Made by a program: the position numbers and the translations under genes. Source: UBA5794 sp963714375 (GTDB taxonomy: Bacteria; Actinomycetota; Acidimicrobiia; Spongiisociales; UBA5794). From it: DNA of 64,000 bases. The notes beneath the pieces were generated by a model. It was not told the DNA's origin. It saw only the letters and a list, made by a program, of their open reading frames with translations, and ran no database searches. The stretch spans positions 124,001 through 188,000 of the forward strand of contig CAVQOG010000003.1 in assembly GCA_963714375.1 (NCBI GenBank), given 5' to 3'. Of this stretch, positions 25,657 through 33,605 are shown one piece after another; position 1 is the stretch's first letter; every line of letters begins with the position of its first letter.

Positions 25657-26421
25657 GTGCTTGCCGTACGGCATTTCGGTGAAGGCGACCCAGTTGTCGC
25701 GCTTCACGGGTTCACACATACGGGCGCCCAATTCTCGTCCCTCAGAATCCCCCGAAGATCCATCATTGCCCCCGATCTGCCTGGTCACGGTGATTCGACC
25801 GCTGCGTCCACCGACGCAGGAGCCACAGTCGCAGCGATCGCAGAACTACTTGAGACCTACGGCAGCGACATCCCGCTCCTTGGCTACTCCCAAGGTGCAC
25901 GGCTTGCGCTTTCCGTCGCGGCCACCACAACCTTGCGCCCGACCTGCCTGATCCTCATGTCGGGAACCGCCGGGATCCAGGACCCGGAAGAACGAGAGAC
26001 TCGTCACGCCGCCGACGTTGCATTGGGAGATGACATCAAGTCGATGGGTATCGAACGGTTCATCGATCGGTGGACCGGCAGCGGGCTCACCGATACCAGC
26101 ACATTGCCAGCGCCCGAACGTGCAATGGATCAAAGCCAGCGTCTTACCAACACGGCCGAAGGGCTGGCCTCAGCCCTTAACGGCTACGGGCAAGGGGCCT
26201 TGGATCCGGTGTGGTGGCGACTCGACACGCTCGAGATGCCTGTGCTGATCCTCGCCGGAGAACGAGATACGAAATACACGGCGATCGGAGCCGAGCTCGC
26301 CGCGGGCATCGGTGAGTCAGCAGAACGCCTCGTCATCCACGGTGCAGGCCACAACCTTCTTGCAGAACAGCCAGAAGCGGTCAGCGCAATCGTGTCAGGA
26401 TTCCTCGATGGGAATCGCTGA
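25657..26421 (+). CDS. Alpha/beta hydrolase, MenH-like
   Basis: A protein of about 254 residues with the alpha/beta-hydrolase fold. It has the oxyanion loop ALHGFTHTGAQFSS and the nucleophile elbow LLGYSQGARLALSVA (Ser). The acid loop is VLILAGERDTKYT and the catalytic His is in VIHGAGHNLLAEQP. The GYSQGAR elbow and overall length resemble MenH of menaquinone synthesis; no other men genes are nearby, so the substrate remains open. The GTG start at 25657 is inferred because upstream codons read through the preceding micropeptide in another frame. Its 3' end overlaps the convergent dehydrogenase gene by 27 bp. Confidence 0.8.
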   Translation: MLAVRHFGEGDPVVALHGFTHTGAQFSSLRIPRRSIIAPDLPGHGDSTAASTDAGATVAAIAELLETYGSDIPLLGYSQGARLALSVAATTTLRPTCLILMSGTAGIQDPEERETRHAADVALGDDIKSMGIERFIDRWTGSGLTDTSTLPAPERAMDQSQRLTNTAEGLASALNGYGQGALDPVWWRLDTLEMPVLILAGERDTKYTAIGAELAAGIGESAERLVIHGAGHNLLAEQPEAVSAIVSGFLDGNR

Positions 26422-27255
26422 ACCGCTCGACCAGTCGTAGAAACCCCGCCCGGACTTCTTCCCGAGTTTTCCTTCCTCTACCATCGCCTTGAGAAGCGCT
26501 GGCGGATCGAACCTCTCGCCGTAGACCGTCGCGAGATGCTTGGCGATGCCGAGACGAACATCGAGCCCAACGAGGTCACCAAGCATGAGCGGTCCCATGG
26601 GATGCCGATACCCGAGCGACATCGCCCGATCGATATCGGCTGGACGGGCGACACCTTGTTCAACCATGCGAATCGCTTCAAGCCCTACGAGGACGCCGAG
26701 TCGTGACGTGGCAAACCCGGGGGCGTCGTTGATGACCGCCTGCTCCATGTCAAGAAAGTCGACGATCCCGGTCACTGACGCGAGTGTGTCGCTGCTCGTC
26801 GCCTCACCCCTGACGACCTCGATGAGAGGGATGGCCCACACGGGGTTGAAGAAGTGGAGTCCCACAAAGCGGCTTGGTTGCTCGAGTCCAACCGCCAGCG
26901 AGTCGATCGAGAGACTCGATGTATTCGACCCCAGAACCGTCGGCTCAAGCTGCTCGGCGCTCCGGAGAATCGTCCGCTTGAGATCCACGTTCTCGATCAC
27001 CGCCTCGATGACCGCGTCTGGCCGATGCGTGGCTTCTTCAATCGAACCGATTGCCACGATTCGTGCCTTTGCTTCTGCTGCACTCGAGACCTTCCCCCTG
27101 GCCTCGGCCGTGTCGAGGGTCGCGCCAATCTTGTCAACCGCCGCCTCAGCAGTAGCGAGATCAACGTCAACCAATTCCACGAAACCGCCATGTGCCGCAA
27201 ACCGATGGGCAATCCCAATGCCCATCGTTCCGCCACCAACCACCACTACCCGCAT
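26395..27255 (-). CDS. 3-hydroxyacyl-CoA dehydrogenase family protein
   Basis: A 286-residue NAD-dependent enzyme of the HbdA/FadB2 type, oxidising 3-hydroxyacyl-CoA. The Rossmann motif VVVVGGGTMGIGIAHRFAAH is at the start. The catalytic His-Glu region is FVGLHFFNPVWAIPLIEVVRG, followed by NDAPGFATSRLG and GYRHPMGPLMLGDLVGLDV. The C-terminal domain is complete. GGAGG lies at good distance from ATG 27255 (an ATG at 27261 is also in frame). A longer frame to 27408 would translate a repeat array. It is divergent from selD. Confidence 0.9.
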   Translation of the reverse strand: MRVVVVGGGTMGIGIAHRFAAHGGFVELVDVDLATAEAAVDKIGATLDTAEARGKVSSAAEAKARIVAIGSIEEATHRPDAVIEAVIENVDLKRTILRSAEQLEPTVLGSNTSSLSIDSLAVGLEQPSRFVGLHFFNPVWAIPLIEVVRGEATSSDTLASVTGIVDFLDMEQAVINDAPGFATSRLGVLVGLEAIRMVEQGVARPADIDRAMSLGYRHPMGPLMLGDLVGLDVRLGIAKHLATVYGERFDPPALLKAMVEEGKLGKKSGRGFYDWSSGSAIPIEES

Positions 27256-27288
27256 GTGCATACCTCCTGTCCCCACAGTAGATGCTGA

Positions 27289-27375
27289 GTCGGACGTCAG
27301 AGATCGGATTACGGATTTCGGATTTCGGAAGCTGATCGTTGGGAGGCTGAAAGCTGTGAGCTGTGAGCTGTGAGC
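27289..27375. repeat. Heptamer arrays upstream of selD
   Basis: Units near 27289-27330 (cggacgt, cggatta, cggattt, cggattt with a few irregular bases) and a second array, gctgtga repeated over 27346-27375, share the 7-bp period. They occupy most of the 142-bp gap between the divergent dehydrogenase and selD starts, so promoters there must overlap them. Confidence 0.75.
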
Positions 27376-27397
27376 TTCCGCTGCTACTTTGCTGGCC

Positions 27398-28456
27398 ATG
27401 AGCGACATTCGACTTACGGCTTATAGCCACGGCGCTGGTTGAGCGTGCAAGCTCGGTCCTGACGAGCTTGCGCAGGTTCTGCGTCCCTTGCACAACTCAA
27501 AAGCAACACACCACCCGGACCTCTTGGTAGGAATCGCCGGGTCAGATGACGCCGGGGTTTTTCGCCTGGATGACGAACGAGCGTTGGTCCAAACGGTCGA
27601 CTTTTTCACCCCGATTGTCGATGATCCGTTCGACTGGGGCCGGATCGCTGCCGCCAACGCCCTCAGCGACGTATACGCCATGGGCGGCGACCCCGTCACC
27701 GCCCTCCAACTCGTTGGCTGGCCACGGAACGACCTGCCACTGGAGCTTCTGTCCTCCGTCATGGAGGGTGGGCTGGCGATCATGGAATCTGCGGGGTGCA
27801 CCGTCATCGGCGGGCACTCGATTGACGATGCCGAACCCAAGTACGGGTTCGCCGTTACTGGGTTCGTTCCGATCTCCGACCTCATGACCAACTCTGCAGC
27901 GAAGCCGGGCCAGGTCCTCGTGCTCACGAAACCAATCGGAACCGGTGTTGTTGCCACAGCGATCAAGGCTGGTGAGGCATCGAATGCAACCGCCTCGAAA
28001 GCAATCGAAACCATGACAACTCTCAACAGGGAAGCTGCCGCCGCGGCACGCCGTATTGGGATCAAGGCGGCAACGGATGTCACGGGATTTGGACTCCTTG
28101 GCCATCTCGCTGAAATCGTGAGGGCCTCTGGTGTCAGCGCAGTCGTTGAATCCGGTGCCGTCCCGCTGATCGAGGGAGTTGCAACACTCGCCGCACAAGG
28201 AATGATCCCTGGCGGCACCCGTCGAAACCTCGCCTCGGTCAAGGCGATGTGTGACTTCGGGACCACACATGACAACGAACAACTCATCCTCTCCGATGCA
28301 CAAACGAGCGGAGGCCTGCTGATGTGTGTCGATGCACCGCTCGAACAAGCACTTCACGCTGCTCTGATCGATGCAGGGAGCCAAGGATGGAGTATCGGCA
28401 GGCTCGATGAGCGAAGATTCTCGGACGGCCCGACCGGCGTGATTCGGGTGAGATAG
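27398..28456 (+). CDS. selD: Selenide, water dikinase, itself a selenoprotein (Sec15)
   Basis: SelD makes selenophosphate from selenide and ATP, the selenium donor for Sec synthesis. The gene starts at ATG 27398 and contains an in-frame TGA at 27440-27442, codon 15. Residues around it read YSHGAGUACK, which aligns with the E. coli catalytic segment YSHGAGCGCK, so UGA replaces the active-site Cys and the essential Lys follows. The frame stays open for about 340 further codons, with complete motifs (VGIAGSDDAGV, TDVTGFGLLGHLAEI, LILSDAQTSGGLL). A stable hairpin follows the UGA. An annotation starting at TTG 27488 would miss the catalytic residue. Confidence 0.95.
27445..27473 (+). promoter_or_regulatory. 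Bacterial SECIS-like hairpin in selD
   Basis: The stem gcaagctcg/cgagcttgc (27447-27455 with 27463-27471) is a perfect 9 bp. It is extendable by a wobble and a G-C pair to 11 bp, with a 7-base loop GTCCTGA. It starts 3-5 nt after the UGA. Bases at the stem top and loop read GGUC, resembling the SelB-recognised guanines of E. coli fdhF SECIS. The loop is about 13 nt from the UGA, slightly nearer than in E. coli. Confidence 0.8.
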
Positions 28457-28513
28457 CGACCCAAACCCGCGAACGTTTGCTACATCTTTGGAAAGCGATA
28501 TCCTTGTAGCGCT

Positions 28514-28531
28514 GGGTCGACTCGTCGACCC
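28514..28531. other. Small hairpin after selD
   Basis: Inverted repeat gggtcgac-tc-gtcgaccc in the 236-bp selD-mgtE gap, followed by a GC-rich stretch. It is probably part of the transcript-end structure; no coding frame is credible here. Confidence 0.5.
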
Positions 28532-28570
28532 TTGTAGGCCCCTCGTCCCCCCTGGGGGTCTACCAACCCC

Positions 28571-28604
28571 GCAACGAGCCCCCGCCCCCCTGGGGGCTCG
28601 TTGC
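28571..28604 (+). terminator. Rho-independent-like terminator of selD
   Basis: A 13-bp perfect stem gcaacgagccccc/gggggctcgttgc with an eight-base C-rich loop is followed by atttct. It is about 115 bp after the selD stop, the strongest hairpin of the gap. Confidence 0.75.
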
Positions 28605-28654
28605 ATTTCTGAGCTCGCTGCAATCGCAGCTGACAGCTCACCGCTCACAGCTGA

Positions 28655-28679
28655 CCTCCGGCACCTTCGGTGCCGGAGG
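28655..28679 (+). promoter_or_regulatory. Hairpin just upstream of mgtE
   Basis: Stem cctccggcac/gtgccggagg (10 bp) with a C-TTC-G apex ends 13 bp before the mgtE GTG start. It would occlude or abut the ribosome binding site. It may regulate mgtE translation or end the upstream transcript. It does not resemble the long Mg-sensing M-box. Confidence 0.5.
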
Positions 28680-28692
28680 TAGTCTCCCCCAT

Positions 28693-30108
28693 GTGAGAAT
28701 TCGGATACCACGACCGCGCCAATTTGGTTCGTCCATCAGGGACTTGGCACGCCGCGATCCAGATCAGGCCGAGGAGTACCTCGACACACACCAAGAGGCA
28801 TGGGAGGAACTCGCCGAGCATGATCCGCACGACGCTGCTGACATCCTCGAAGCCCTCGACGAGGAGGGTGCAGCCGATCTTCTCCAGGATCTCGATCCCG
28901 ATCGGGTTGGCGACGTGCTCGACGAGATGCATCCCGAGGCCGCAGCAGACGTCCTCGAAGAGCTTGAACCGGCAGCGGCCGCCGCCATGATCGCACGGAT
29001 GGAGCCTGACCAGGCAGCGGATCTCATCAGCGCACTCGGCCCCATCGACCGTACCAAGATCCTCACCGAGCTCGACACATCCATCGCAGCCAAGATCCAA
29101 GCCCTACTCGTTCACGCGGCCGACACCGCCGGCGGCATGATGACCACAGACGTAGCGGGACTCCCCGTCGACATGGCTGCCGGAGACGCCATCGAGGAAC
29201 TGCGACGCCTCCACGATGAACTCGGATCCAACCTTCTCTATGTCTATGCCGTTGATGCCGAGAACAGACTCGTCGGTGTCGTTTCCTTCCGTGACCTGGT
29301 CTTTGCTGATCCCGTCGCGGTGCTTGGTGACATCATCGAACCGAGCCTCATCACGGTACGGCCCGATACGGACCGCGAGCAGGTCTCCGACTTGATCCAC
29401 CGATATCGATTGATCGCCATCCCTGTCGTGGACGTGGAGGGGACACTCATCGGCATCGTGAAGTTCTCCGAGGCGATCGAAGCAATCCAGGCTGAGGTTG
29501 GTGAAGACATCGCGGTGATGGTGGGGGCGGGCGAGGAAGAAACCGTCTTCACATCTGTGGGTCTGTCGGTCCGCAGACGGCTGCCATGGATCTTCTTCAA
29601 CCTTGTCGTTGGAATGATCATTGCGTCGGTCATCTCTCAGTTTCGGTCGACACTCACGGCTTACGCAGTCCTCGCTGCCTACATGCCCATGGTTGCGCTT
29701 CTCTCCGGCAATTCAGGTGCACAGAGCCTCGCGGTGATCATCCGATCGATGGCGGTTGGAGATCTACCACACGGTCGTGCACGGCGGGCAATCCAAAGGG
29801 AGGTCACAGTCGGCCTCATCGATGGCACAGCAATCGCCCTCGCTGCTTCCGGCATGGCAGCAGCCACGCTCAGCGTCTTTGAAGGGCAATCAGCGCACAA
29901 CGTCACACCGCTTCAGATCGCGATGATCGTGTTCATATCGGTGTGGGTCGCGTTTCTCGTGGCCGGCTTCGTGGGTGCTGGGATCCCGGTTCTGCTCAGC
30001 AGGCTCAAACAGGATCCCGCACTTGCATCAAACATCTTCCTGACGATGGTCACTGACATGGTTGGATTCGGGGGATTCCTCATCACAGCGACAATTCTGC
30101 TGCGTTGA
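28693..30108 (+). CDS. mgtE: Magnesium transporter MgtE
   Basis: A 471-residue Mg2+ channel/transporter. The N-terminal MgtE domain (about 20-140) is a string of acidic helical repeats (AADILEALDEEGAADLLQDL). A tandem CBS domain lies near 145-275 (AGLPVDMAAGDAIEELRRLH; GIVKFSEAIEAI). The C-terminal pore domain has about five spans, including MVALLSGNSGAQSLAVIIRS, the Mg-selective signature. The start is GTG; the upstream ATG is immediately followed by TGA. It is the last gene on the plus strand before a convergent block. Confidence 0.92.
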   Translation: MRIRIPRPRQFGSSIRDLARRDPDQAEEYLDTHQEAWEELAEHDPHDAADILEALDEEGAADLLQDLDPDRVGDVLDEMHPEAAADVLEELEPAAAAAMIARMEPDQAADLISALGPIDRTKILTELDTSIAAKIQALLVHAADTAGGMMTTDVAGLPVDMAAGDAIEELRRLHDELGSNLLYVYAVDAENRLVGVVSFRDLVFADPVAVLGDIIEPSLITVRPDTDREQVSDLIHRYRLIAIPVVDVEGTLIGIVKFSEAIEAIQAEVGEDIAVMVGAGEEETVFTSVGLSVRRRLPWIFFNLVVGMIIASVISQFRSTLTAYAVLAAYMPMVALLSGNSGAQSLAVIIRSMAVGDLPHGRARRAIQREVTVGLIDGTAIALAASGMAAATLSVFEGQSAHNVTPLQIAMIVFISVWVAFLVAGFVGAGIPVLLSRLKQDPALASNIFLTMVTDMVGFGGFLITATILLR

Positions 30109-30114
30109 CCCCGA

Positions 30115-30630
30115 TCAGGAGCCAAGTACGTTGGATTCCGAAGATGCGAAAGGCCCCAGGAATGTGATCTCGAATCCATTGTCCAAGCGGGCAAAGTAGT
30201 GATCCTGGATCGAAGCAATCTCGGCTGCCGATGCGTCTGGATTCCCCACAACGTTTGCGGCTGCTGGGTCATCAACTATGTGCGCAATTGCGACTGGAGG
30301 GAAGAGATCGACAACCTCGCCGATCAGATCCTGAATGTCGATATCCGTGAGTGTTTCATAGCTCGTCGGATCAAGGAGAACCACAACCTCATCACCAACT
30401 CCTTCGCCAAACGTCCGTTGAACAATCTGGTAGCGAGGGGCAGTCAGGTCGACAATGGGTTCAGGAGAAGTGGTTTCCGAGGGCAGGCTCGTGGTGGGAG
30501 CGGTCTGCTCGGGAAGTGTCAGTAGAGTCGAGTCGCGCGTCGTGCTCGTATTGGCGTCACTGCCGTTCTGGCACGCGGCGACAAACAGAGCCAAGCCGAT
30601 CACGAGAACAAGACGCCGTAGGACAGTCAT
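30115..30630 (-). CDS. Secreted lipoprotein, unknown function
   Basis: A 171-residue protein. The signal peptide MTVLRRLVLVIGLALF ends in the lipobox VAAC (Cys about residue 20). A Thr/Ser-rich linker of 40 residues follows, then a small domain containing YQIVQRTFGEGVGDEVVVLL and IDIQDLIGEVVDLF. No known family is recognised. The stop is 7 bp from the convergent mgtE stop. Confidence 0.7.
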   Translation of the reverse strand: MTVLRRLVLVIGLALFVAACQNGSDANTSTTRDSTLLTLPEQTAPTTSLPSETTSPEPIVDLTAPRYQIVQRTFGEGVGDEVVVLLDPTSYETLTDIDIQDLIGEVVDLFPPVAIAHIVDDPAAANVVGNPDASAAEIASIQDHYFARLDNGFEITFLGPFASSESNVLGS

Positions 30631-30652
30631 CTGGTGATGCTACCTCCAGCGA

Positions 30653-31072
30653 TCAATTGGGATGGGATTGAGCGCACCACTGGTCATAGCTGATGCCGTC
30701 GAGCCAGGGACGGTTGTTGACAGTCCTGAACAATTCTCCGACGGTCGCAAACAGCTCTTCGGTCGGGTGAACCTCGAAGAGGTACTCAGCAAGATCGAGG
30801 ACCGGGCGCCAAGCACGGGGACCATAGGCCAGGTCGACCCTTGATCGCCATGCGATGTCGGCGTTGCCGACCCTTGTGTCAACGGACCAGAACGCTCGAA
30901 GCTTTTCGGCCATCTTTACGATTCGGCGCAGATACTTGGCAGCGGTCTTGTCGATCTCCTCGCTTGTCGCCGACCCCTCGATCCAATCCTCAACAGTTTG
31001 GGATGACCAGACATGCGGTTCCGTGACAACCCCGCGATAGAGGTCTTCGACTTCACCGATCAGGACACTCAT
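30653..31072 (-). CDS. Conserved-looking hypothetical protein
   Basis: A 139-residue mostly helical protein without signal peptide or membrane span. Tryptophans recur (VWSSQTVEDWIEG, WRSRVDLAYGPRAW, YDQWC). No family is recognised. It overlaps the upstream aminotransferase gene by four bases (ATGA), so it belongs to the gshA-like/nadE/aminotransferase operon. Confidence 0.65.
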   Translation of the reverse strand: MSVLIGEVEDLYRGVVTEPHVWSSQTVEDWIEGSATSEEIDKTAAKYLRRIVKMAEKLRAFWSVDTRVGNADIAWRSRVDLAYGPRAWRPVLDLAEYLFEVHPTEELFATVGELFRTVNNRPWLDGISYDQWCAQSHPN

Positions 31073-31899
31073 TCGGCCCCCACGAGGTTCCTGAAACCTG
31101 TCTCCAGGCTCGCGGTAACGGGTCCGGGCAAGAATTCGGTGGTCGCCACGCGAACCACTGGCGACACCTCTCTGACCGTTGAAAGAACAAATACTTCATC
31201 GGCGGCGAGGACCTCGGCAATCGGAAAGGATCCCTCGTGCACCTCCATCCCACTGGAATCGGCTACTTCGAGGACCGCAGTCCTCGTCACAGACTCAAGG
31301 ATGTTGGCGTCAAGGCTGGGGGTGAACACCACTCCGGACTTGACCCATCCGACCGAGAAGGTCGGCCCCTCAAGAACATTGCCAGACATCCCCACGAGCA
31401 AGGCATCATCAAACCCGTGCGAGCGCGCAGTGATCGTCGCGGCAAGGTTCGGGCCGTACGACAGTGTCTTGGCGCCGGTGAGTTCGCTGACTCGTCCGTC
31501 GGGATGCCACGGAGCTTCAACAATGTCGAGTGTGAAGACATCCGGCATCTCGGGCAGAGGCTCCATGAACACGATGATGGAACTGTTCGTGCCGGGGTGC
31601 TTGACGTCGGTTCCTCCGGTGACGAATACACGTACCAGGCCATCGCCCGCCTCAGCAACGCTGAGACACCATTGCTTGATCTGGTCAACTGGTCCAATAT
31701 CGATCCGAAGGTTCTCCGCACTGGCCGCGAGACGTTCAAGATGGTGATCGATGCGGAACGGTCTGCCCCCATAGGAGCGCATCGCCTCGAAACAGCCGTA
31801 GCCACGCTGAAAGCCAATATCGAACACCGAGACGGCGGCCGACGCACCGTCAACCACCTCACCGTTGATCAGGACTGGCGGTCGCTGCATCGAAGTCAC
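31069..31899 (-). CDS. PLP-dependent class IV aminotransferase (BCAT/PabC/D-amino acid type)
   Basis: A 276-residue fold-type IV PLP enzyme. VSVFDIGFQRGYGCFEAMRS is the N-terminal family motif and GAKTLSYGPNLAATITARSH holds the PLP Lys. GFDDALLVGMSGNVLEGPTF is the C-terminal signature. It could be aminodeoxychorismate lyase (folate), a branched-chain aminotransferase or a D-amino-acid enzyme. The typical N-x-F in the signature is changed to FSVGW, leaving the choice open. ATGA overlaps on both sides show tight coupling to nadE and the hypothetical gene. Confidence 0.82.
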   Translation of the reverse strand: MTSMQRPPVLINGEVVDGASAAVSVFDIGFQRGYGCFEAMRSYGGRPFRIDHHLERLAASAENLRIDIGPVDQIKQWCLSVAEAGDGLVRVFVTGGTDVKHPGTNSSIIVFMEPLPEMPDVFTLDIVEAPWHPDGRVSELTGAKTLSYGPNLAATITARSHGFDDALLVGMSGNVLEGPTFSVGWVKSGVVFTPSLDANILESVTRTAVLEVADSSGMEVHEGSFPIAEVLAADEVFVLSTVREVSPVVRVATTEFLPGPVTASLETGFRNLVGAE

Positions 31900-33605
31900 G
31901 GGACGAACCGGTTCGTGATGGGGAGGCGACGATCCCTCCCGAATGCCTTCGTTGTAATCCTCACACCTGGCGCTGCCTGCCTCCGCTTGTATTCGTTGCG
32001 GTCAACCATTCCGGCGATTCTTCTGACGAGATCGGCGTCGTGTCCCGCTGCGATTATCTCGGCTGCTGTCATGTCGTCTTCGATGTACATGCGCAGCACA
32101 TCATCAAGGATCGGGTAAGGAGGCAGAGAGTCAGAGTCGAGCTGGTTGGGCCGCAGCTCGGCCGATGGTGCCTTGTCGATGATGGTGGTCGGGATGACTT
32201 CACCTTGCGTATTCCGCCATTTCGCGAGCTCATACACCGTTGTCTTGTACACGTCCTTGAGGACGGAGAATCCTCCAGCCATATCGCCGTAGAGCGTTGC
32301 ATATCCGACAGCCATCTCAGACTTGTTGCCGGTCGCTACCACCATGCCACCGAACTTGTTTGAGATTGCCATCAAGATCGTGCCGCGGATTCGAGCCTGC
32401 AGGTTTTCCTCAGCAACATTTTCGACAGTCTCGGAGAAGAGCGGAGCGAGCGCGTCGAGGAAGCCACCAAAGAGATCATCGATGTCAATTGAATCGACTC
32501 TGATGCCCAGACGCTCCGCGAGGTCCACTGAGTCGTCGATACTCCCTTGCGAGGAATAGCGCGTTGGCATCGTGACGCCCTGTACCGCATCGGCGCCGAG
32601 TGCATCGACCGCAATCGAGGCGGTGAGGGCCGAGTCGATGCCGCCCGAGAATCCAATGACTACCTCGGAGAATCCGTTCTTGTGGACGTAGTCGCGTAGC
32701 CCTGTCGTGAGGGCGGCGTATATCTCGGCCGTCTCATCGAGAGGTGGCGCAACGGTGCCCTGTCGAACATCGCTCCTCGCCCGCGGTCTGGCTGTGACGG
32801 GGACAACATCGATCGAGTGGTCGCGTGGGACTGGGTCGACGGTCACGTCGGCGACGAACAGATCCTGAGAGAACTGTGGAGAGCGATGGAGCACTTCACC
32901 ATCCGCGGACACCACCATTGAAGCTCCGTCAAACACAAGCTCGTCCTGACCACCGACGCAATTGACATACACGACGTTGACATGGTTGTCCGTTGCTCTG
33001 GCAAGGAGAAGGTCATGGCGTTCCGCGCTCTTCCGTGCGTGAAATGGCGAACCGTTGATGTTGAGGAGAATCTCGGCACCACCGCGGGCCTGGACACTTG
33101 GTCTGCCGTCTGCGTCCCAGATGTCCTCACAGATCGAGATCCCACAGGCCACACCCCCGATCAAATGGAGCTGGGGTGGGGTGCGACCCTCCGCGAAATA
33201 CCTGGCTTCATCGAATACGCCGTAGTTCGGGAGCAGCGTCTTGTGGTATCGCGACACAATCCTGCCGTCGTGGAGAACCGCAGCCGCATTCGCGACCGTG
33301 CGCGGGACCGCGTCATCATCCACCTGTTCTCTTGAAAGCCTGTCGACAAATCCGACAACCACCACGACGTTTCCCGCGATTTCTGCCAGCTCCTCGAGAG
33401 CAACGAGATTCCGTTCGACAAAGCCCTCTCTAAGCACAAGATCCTCGGGTGGGTACCCGGTGATGGCCAATTCCGGAACCAGGAGAACATCGGCAAGCTT
33501 CTCCTCGGCCCACACCATCGCGTCGGCAATCTTGGCAGTGTTCCCTGCAATATCACCGACGATCAGGTCAAGTTGAGCACCTGCAACCCTGAGGACACGG
33601 CTCAC
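31896..33605 (-). CDS. nadE: Glutamine-dependent NAD+ synthetase
   Basis: A 569-residue two-domain enzyme making NAD+ from deamido-NAD+. The N-terminal nitrilase-type amidase (1-260) carries the Glu (VPELAITGYPPEDL), Lys (YHKTLLPNY) and Cys (GGVACGISICEDIWD) triad. The C-terminal ATP-pyrophosphatase synthetase domain has GFSGGIDSALTASIAVDALG near residue 310. It also has GTGNKSEMAVGY-like VATGNKSEMAVGYATLYGD and DKAPSAELRPNQLDSDSLPP. All key motifs are intact. It overlaps its neighbours by four bases on both sides. Confidence 0.95.
   Translation of the reverse strand: MSRVLRVAGAQLDLIVGDIAGNTAKIADAMVWAEEKLADVLLVPELAITGYPPEDLVLREGFVERNLVALEELAEIAGNVVVVVGFVDRLSREQVDDDAVPRTVANAAAVLHDGRIVSRYHKTLLPNYGVFDEARYFAEGRTPPQLHLIGGVACGISICEDIWDADGRPSVQARGGAEILLNINGSPFHARKSAERHDLLLARATDNHVNVVYVNCVGGQDELVFDGASMVVSADGEVLHRSPQFSQDLFVADVTVDPVPRDHSIDVVPVTARPRARSDVRQGTVAPPLDETAEIYAALTTGLRDYVHKNGFSEVVIGFSGGIDSALTASIAVDALGADAVQGVTMPTRYSSQGSIDDSVDLAERLGIRVDSIDIDDLFGGFLDALAPLFSETVENVAEENLQARIRGTILMAISNKFGGMVVATGNKSEMAVGYATLYGDMAGGFSVLKDVYKTTVYELAKWRNTQGEVIPTTIIDKAPSAELRPNQLDSDSLPPYPILDDVLRMYIEDDMTAAEIIAAGHDADLVRRIAGMVDRNEYKRRQAAPGVRITTKAFGRDRRLPITNRFVP

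Noticed and set aside
28457..28692. M-box or ykoK magnesium riboswitch before mgtE
   Set aside because: The gap has simple GC hairpins but none of the conserved three-helix architecture; the first part is better explained as the selD terminator.
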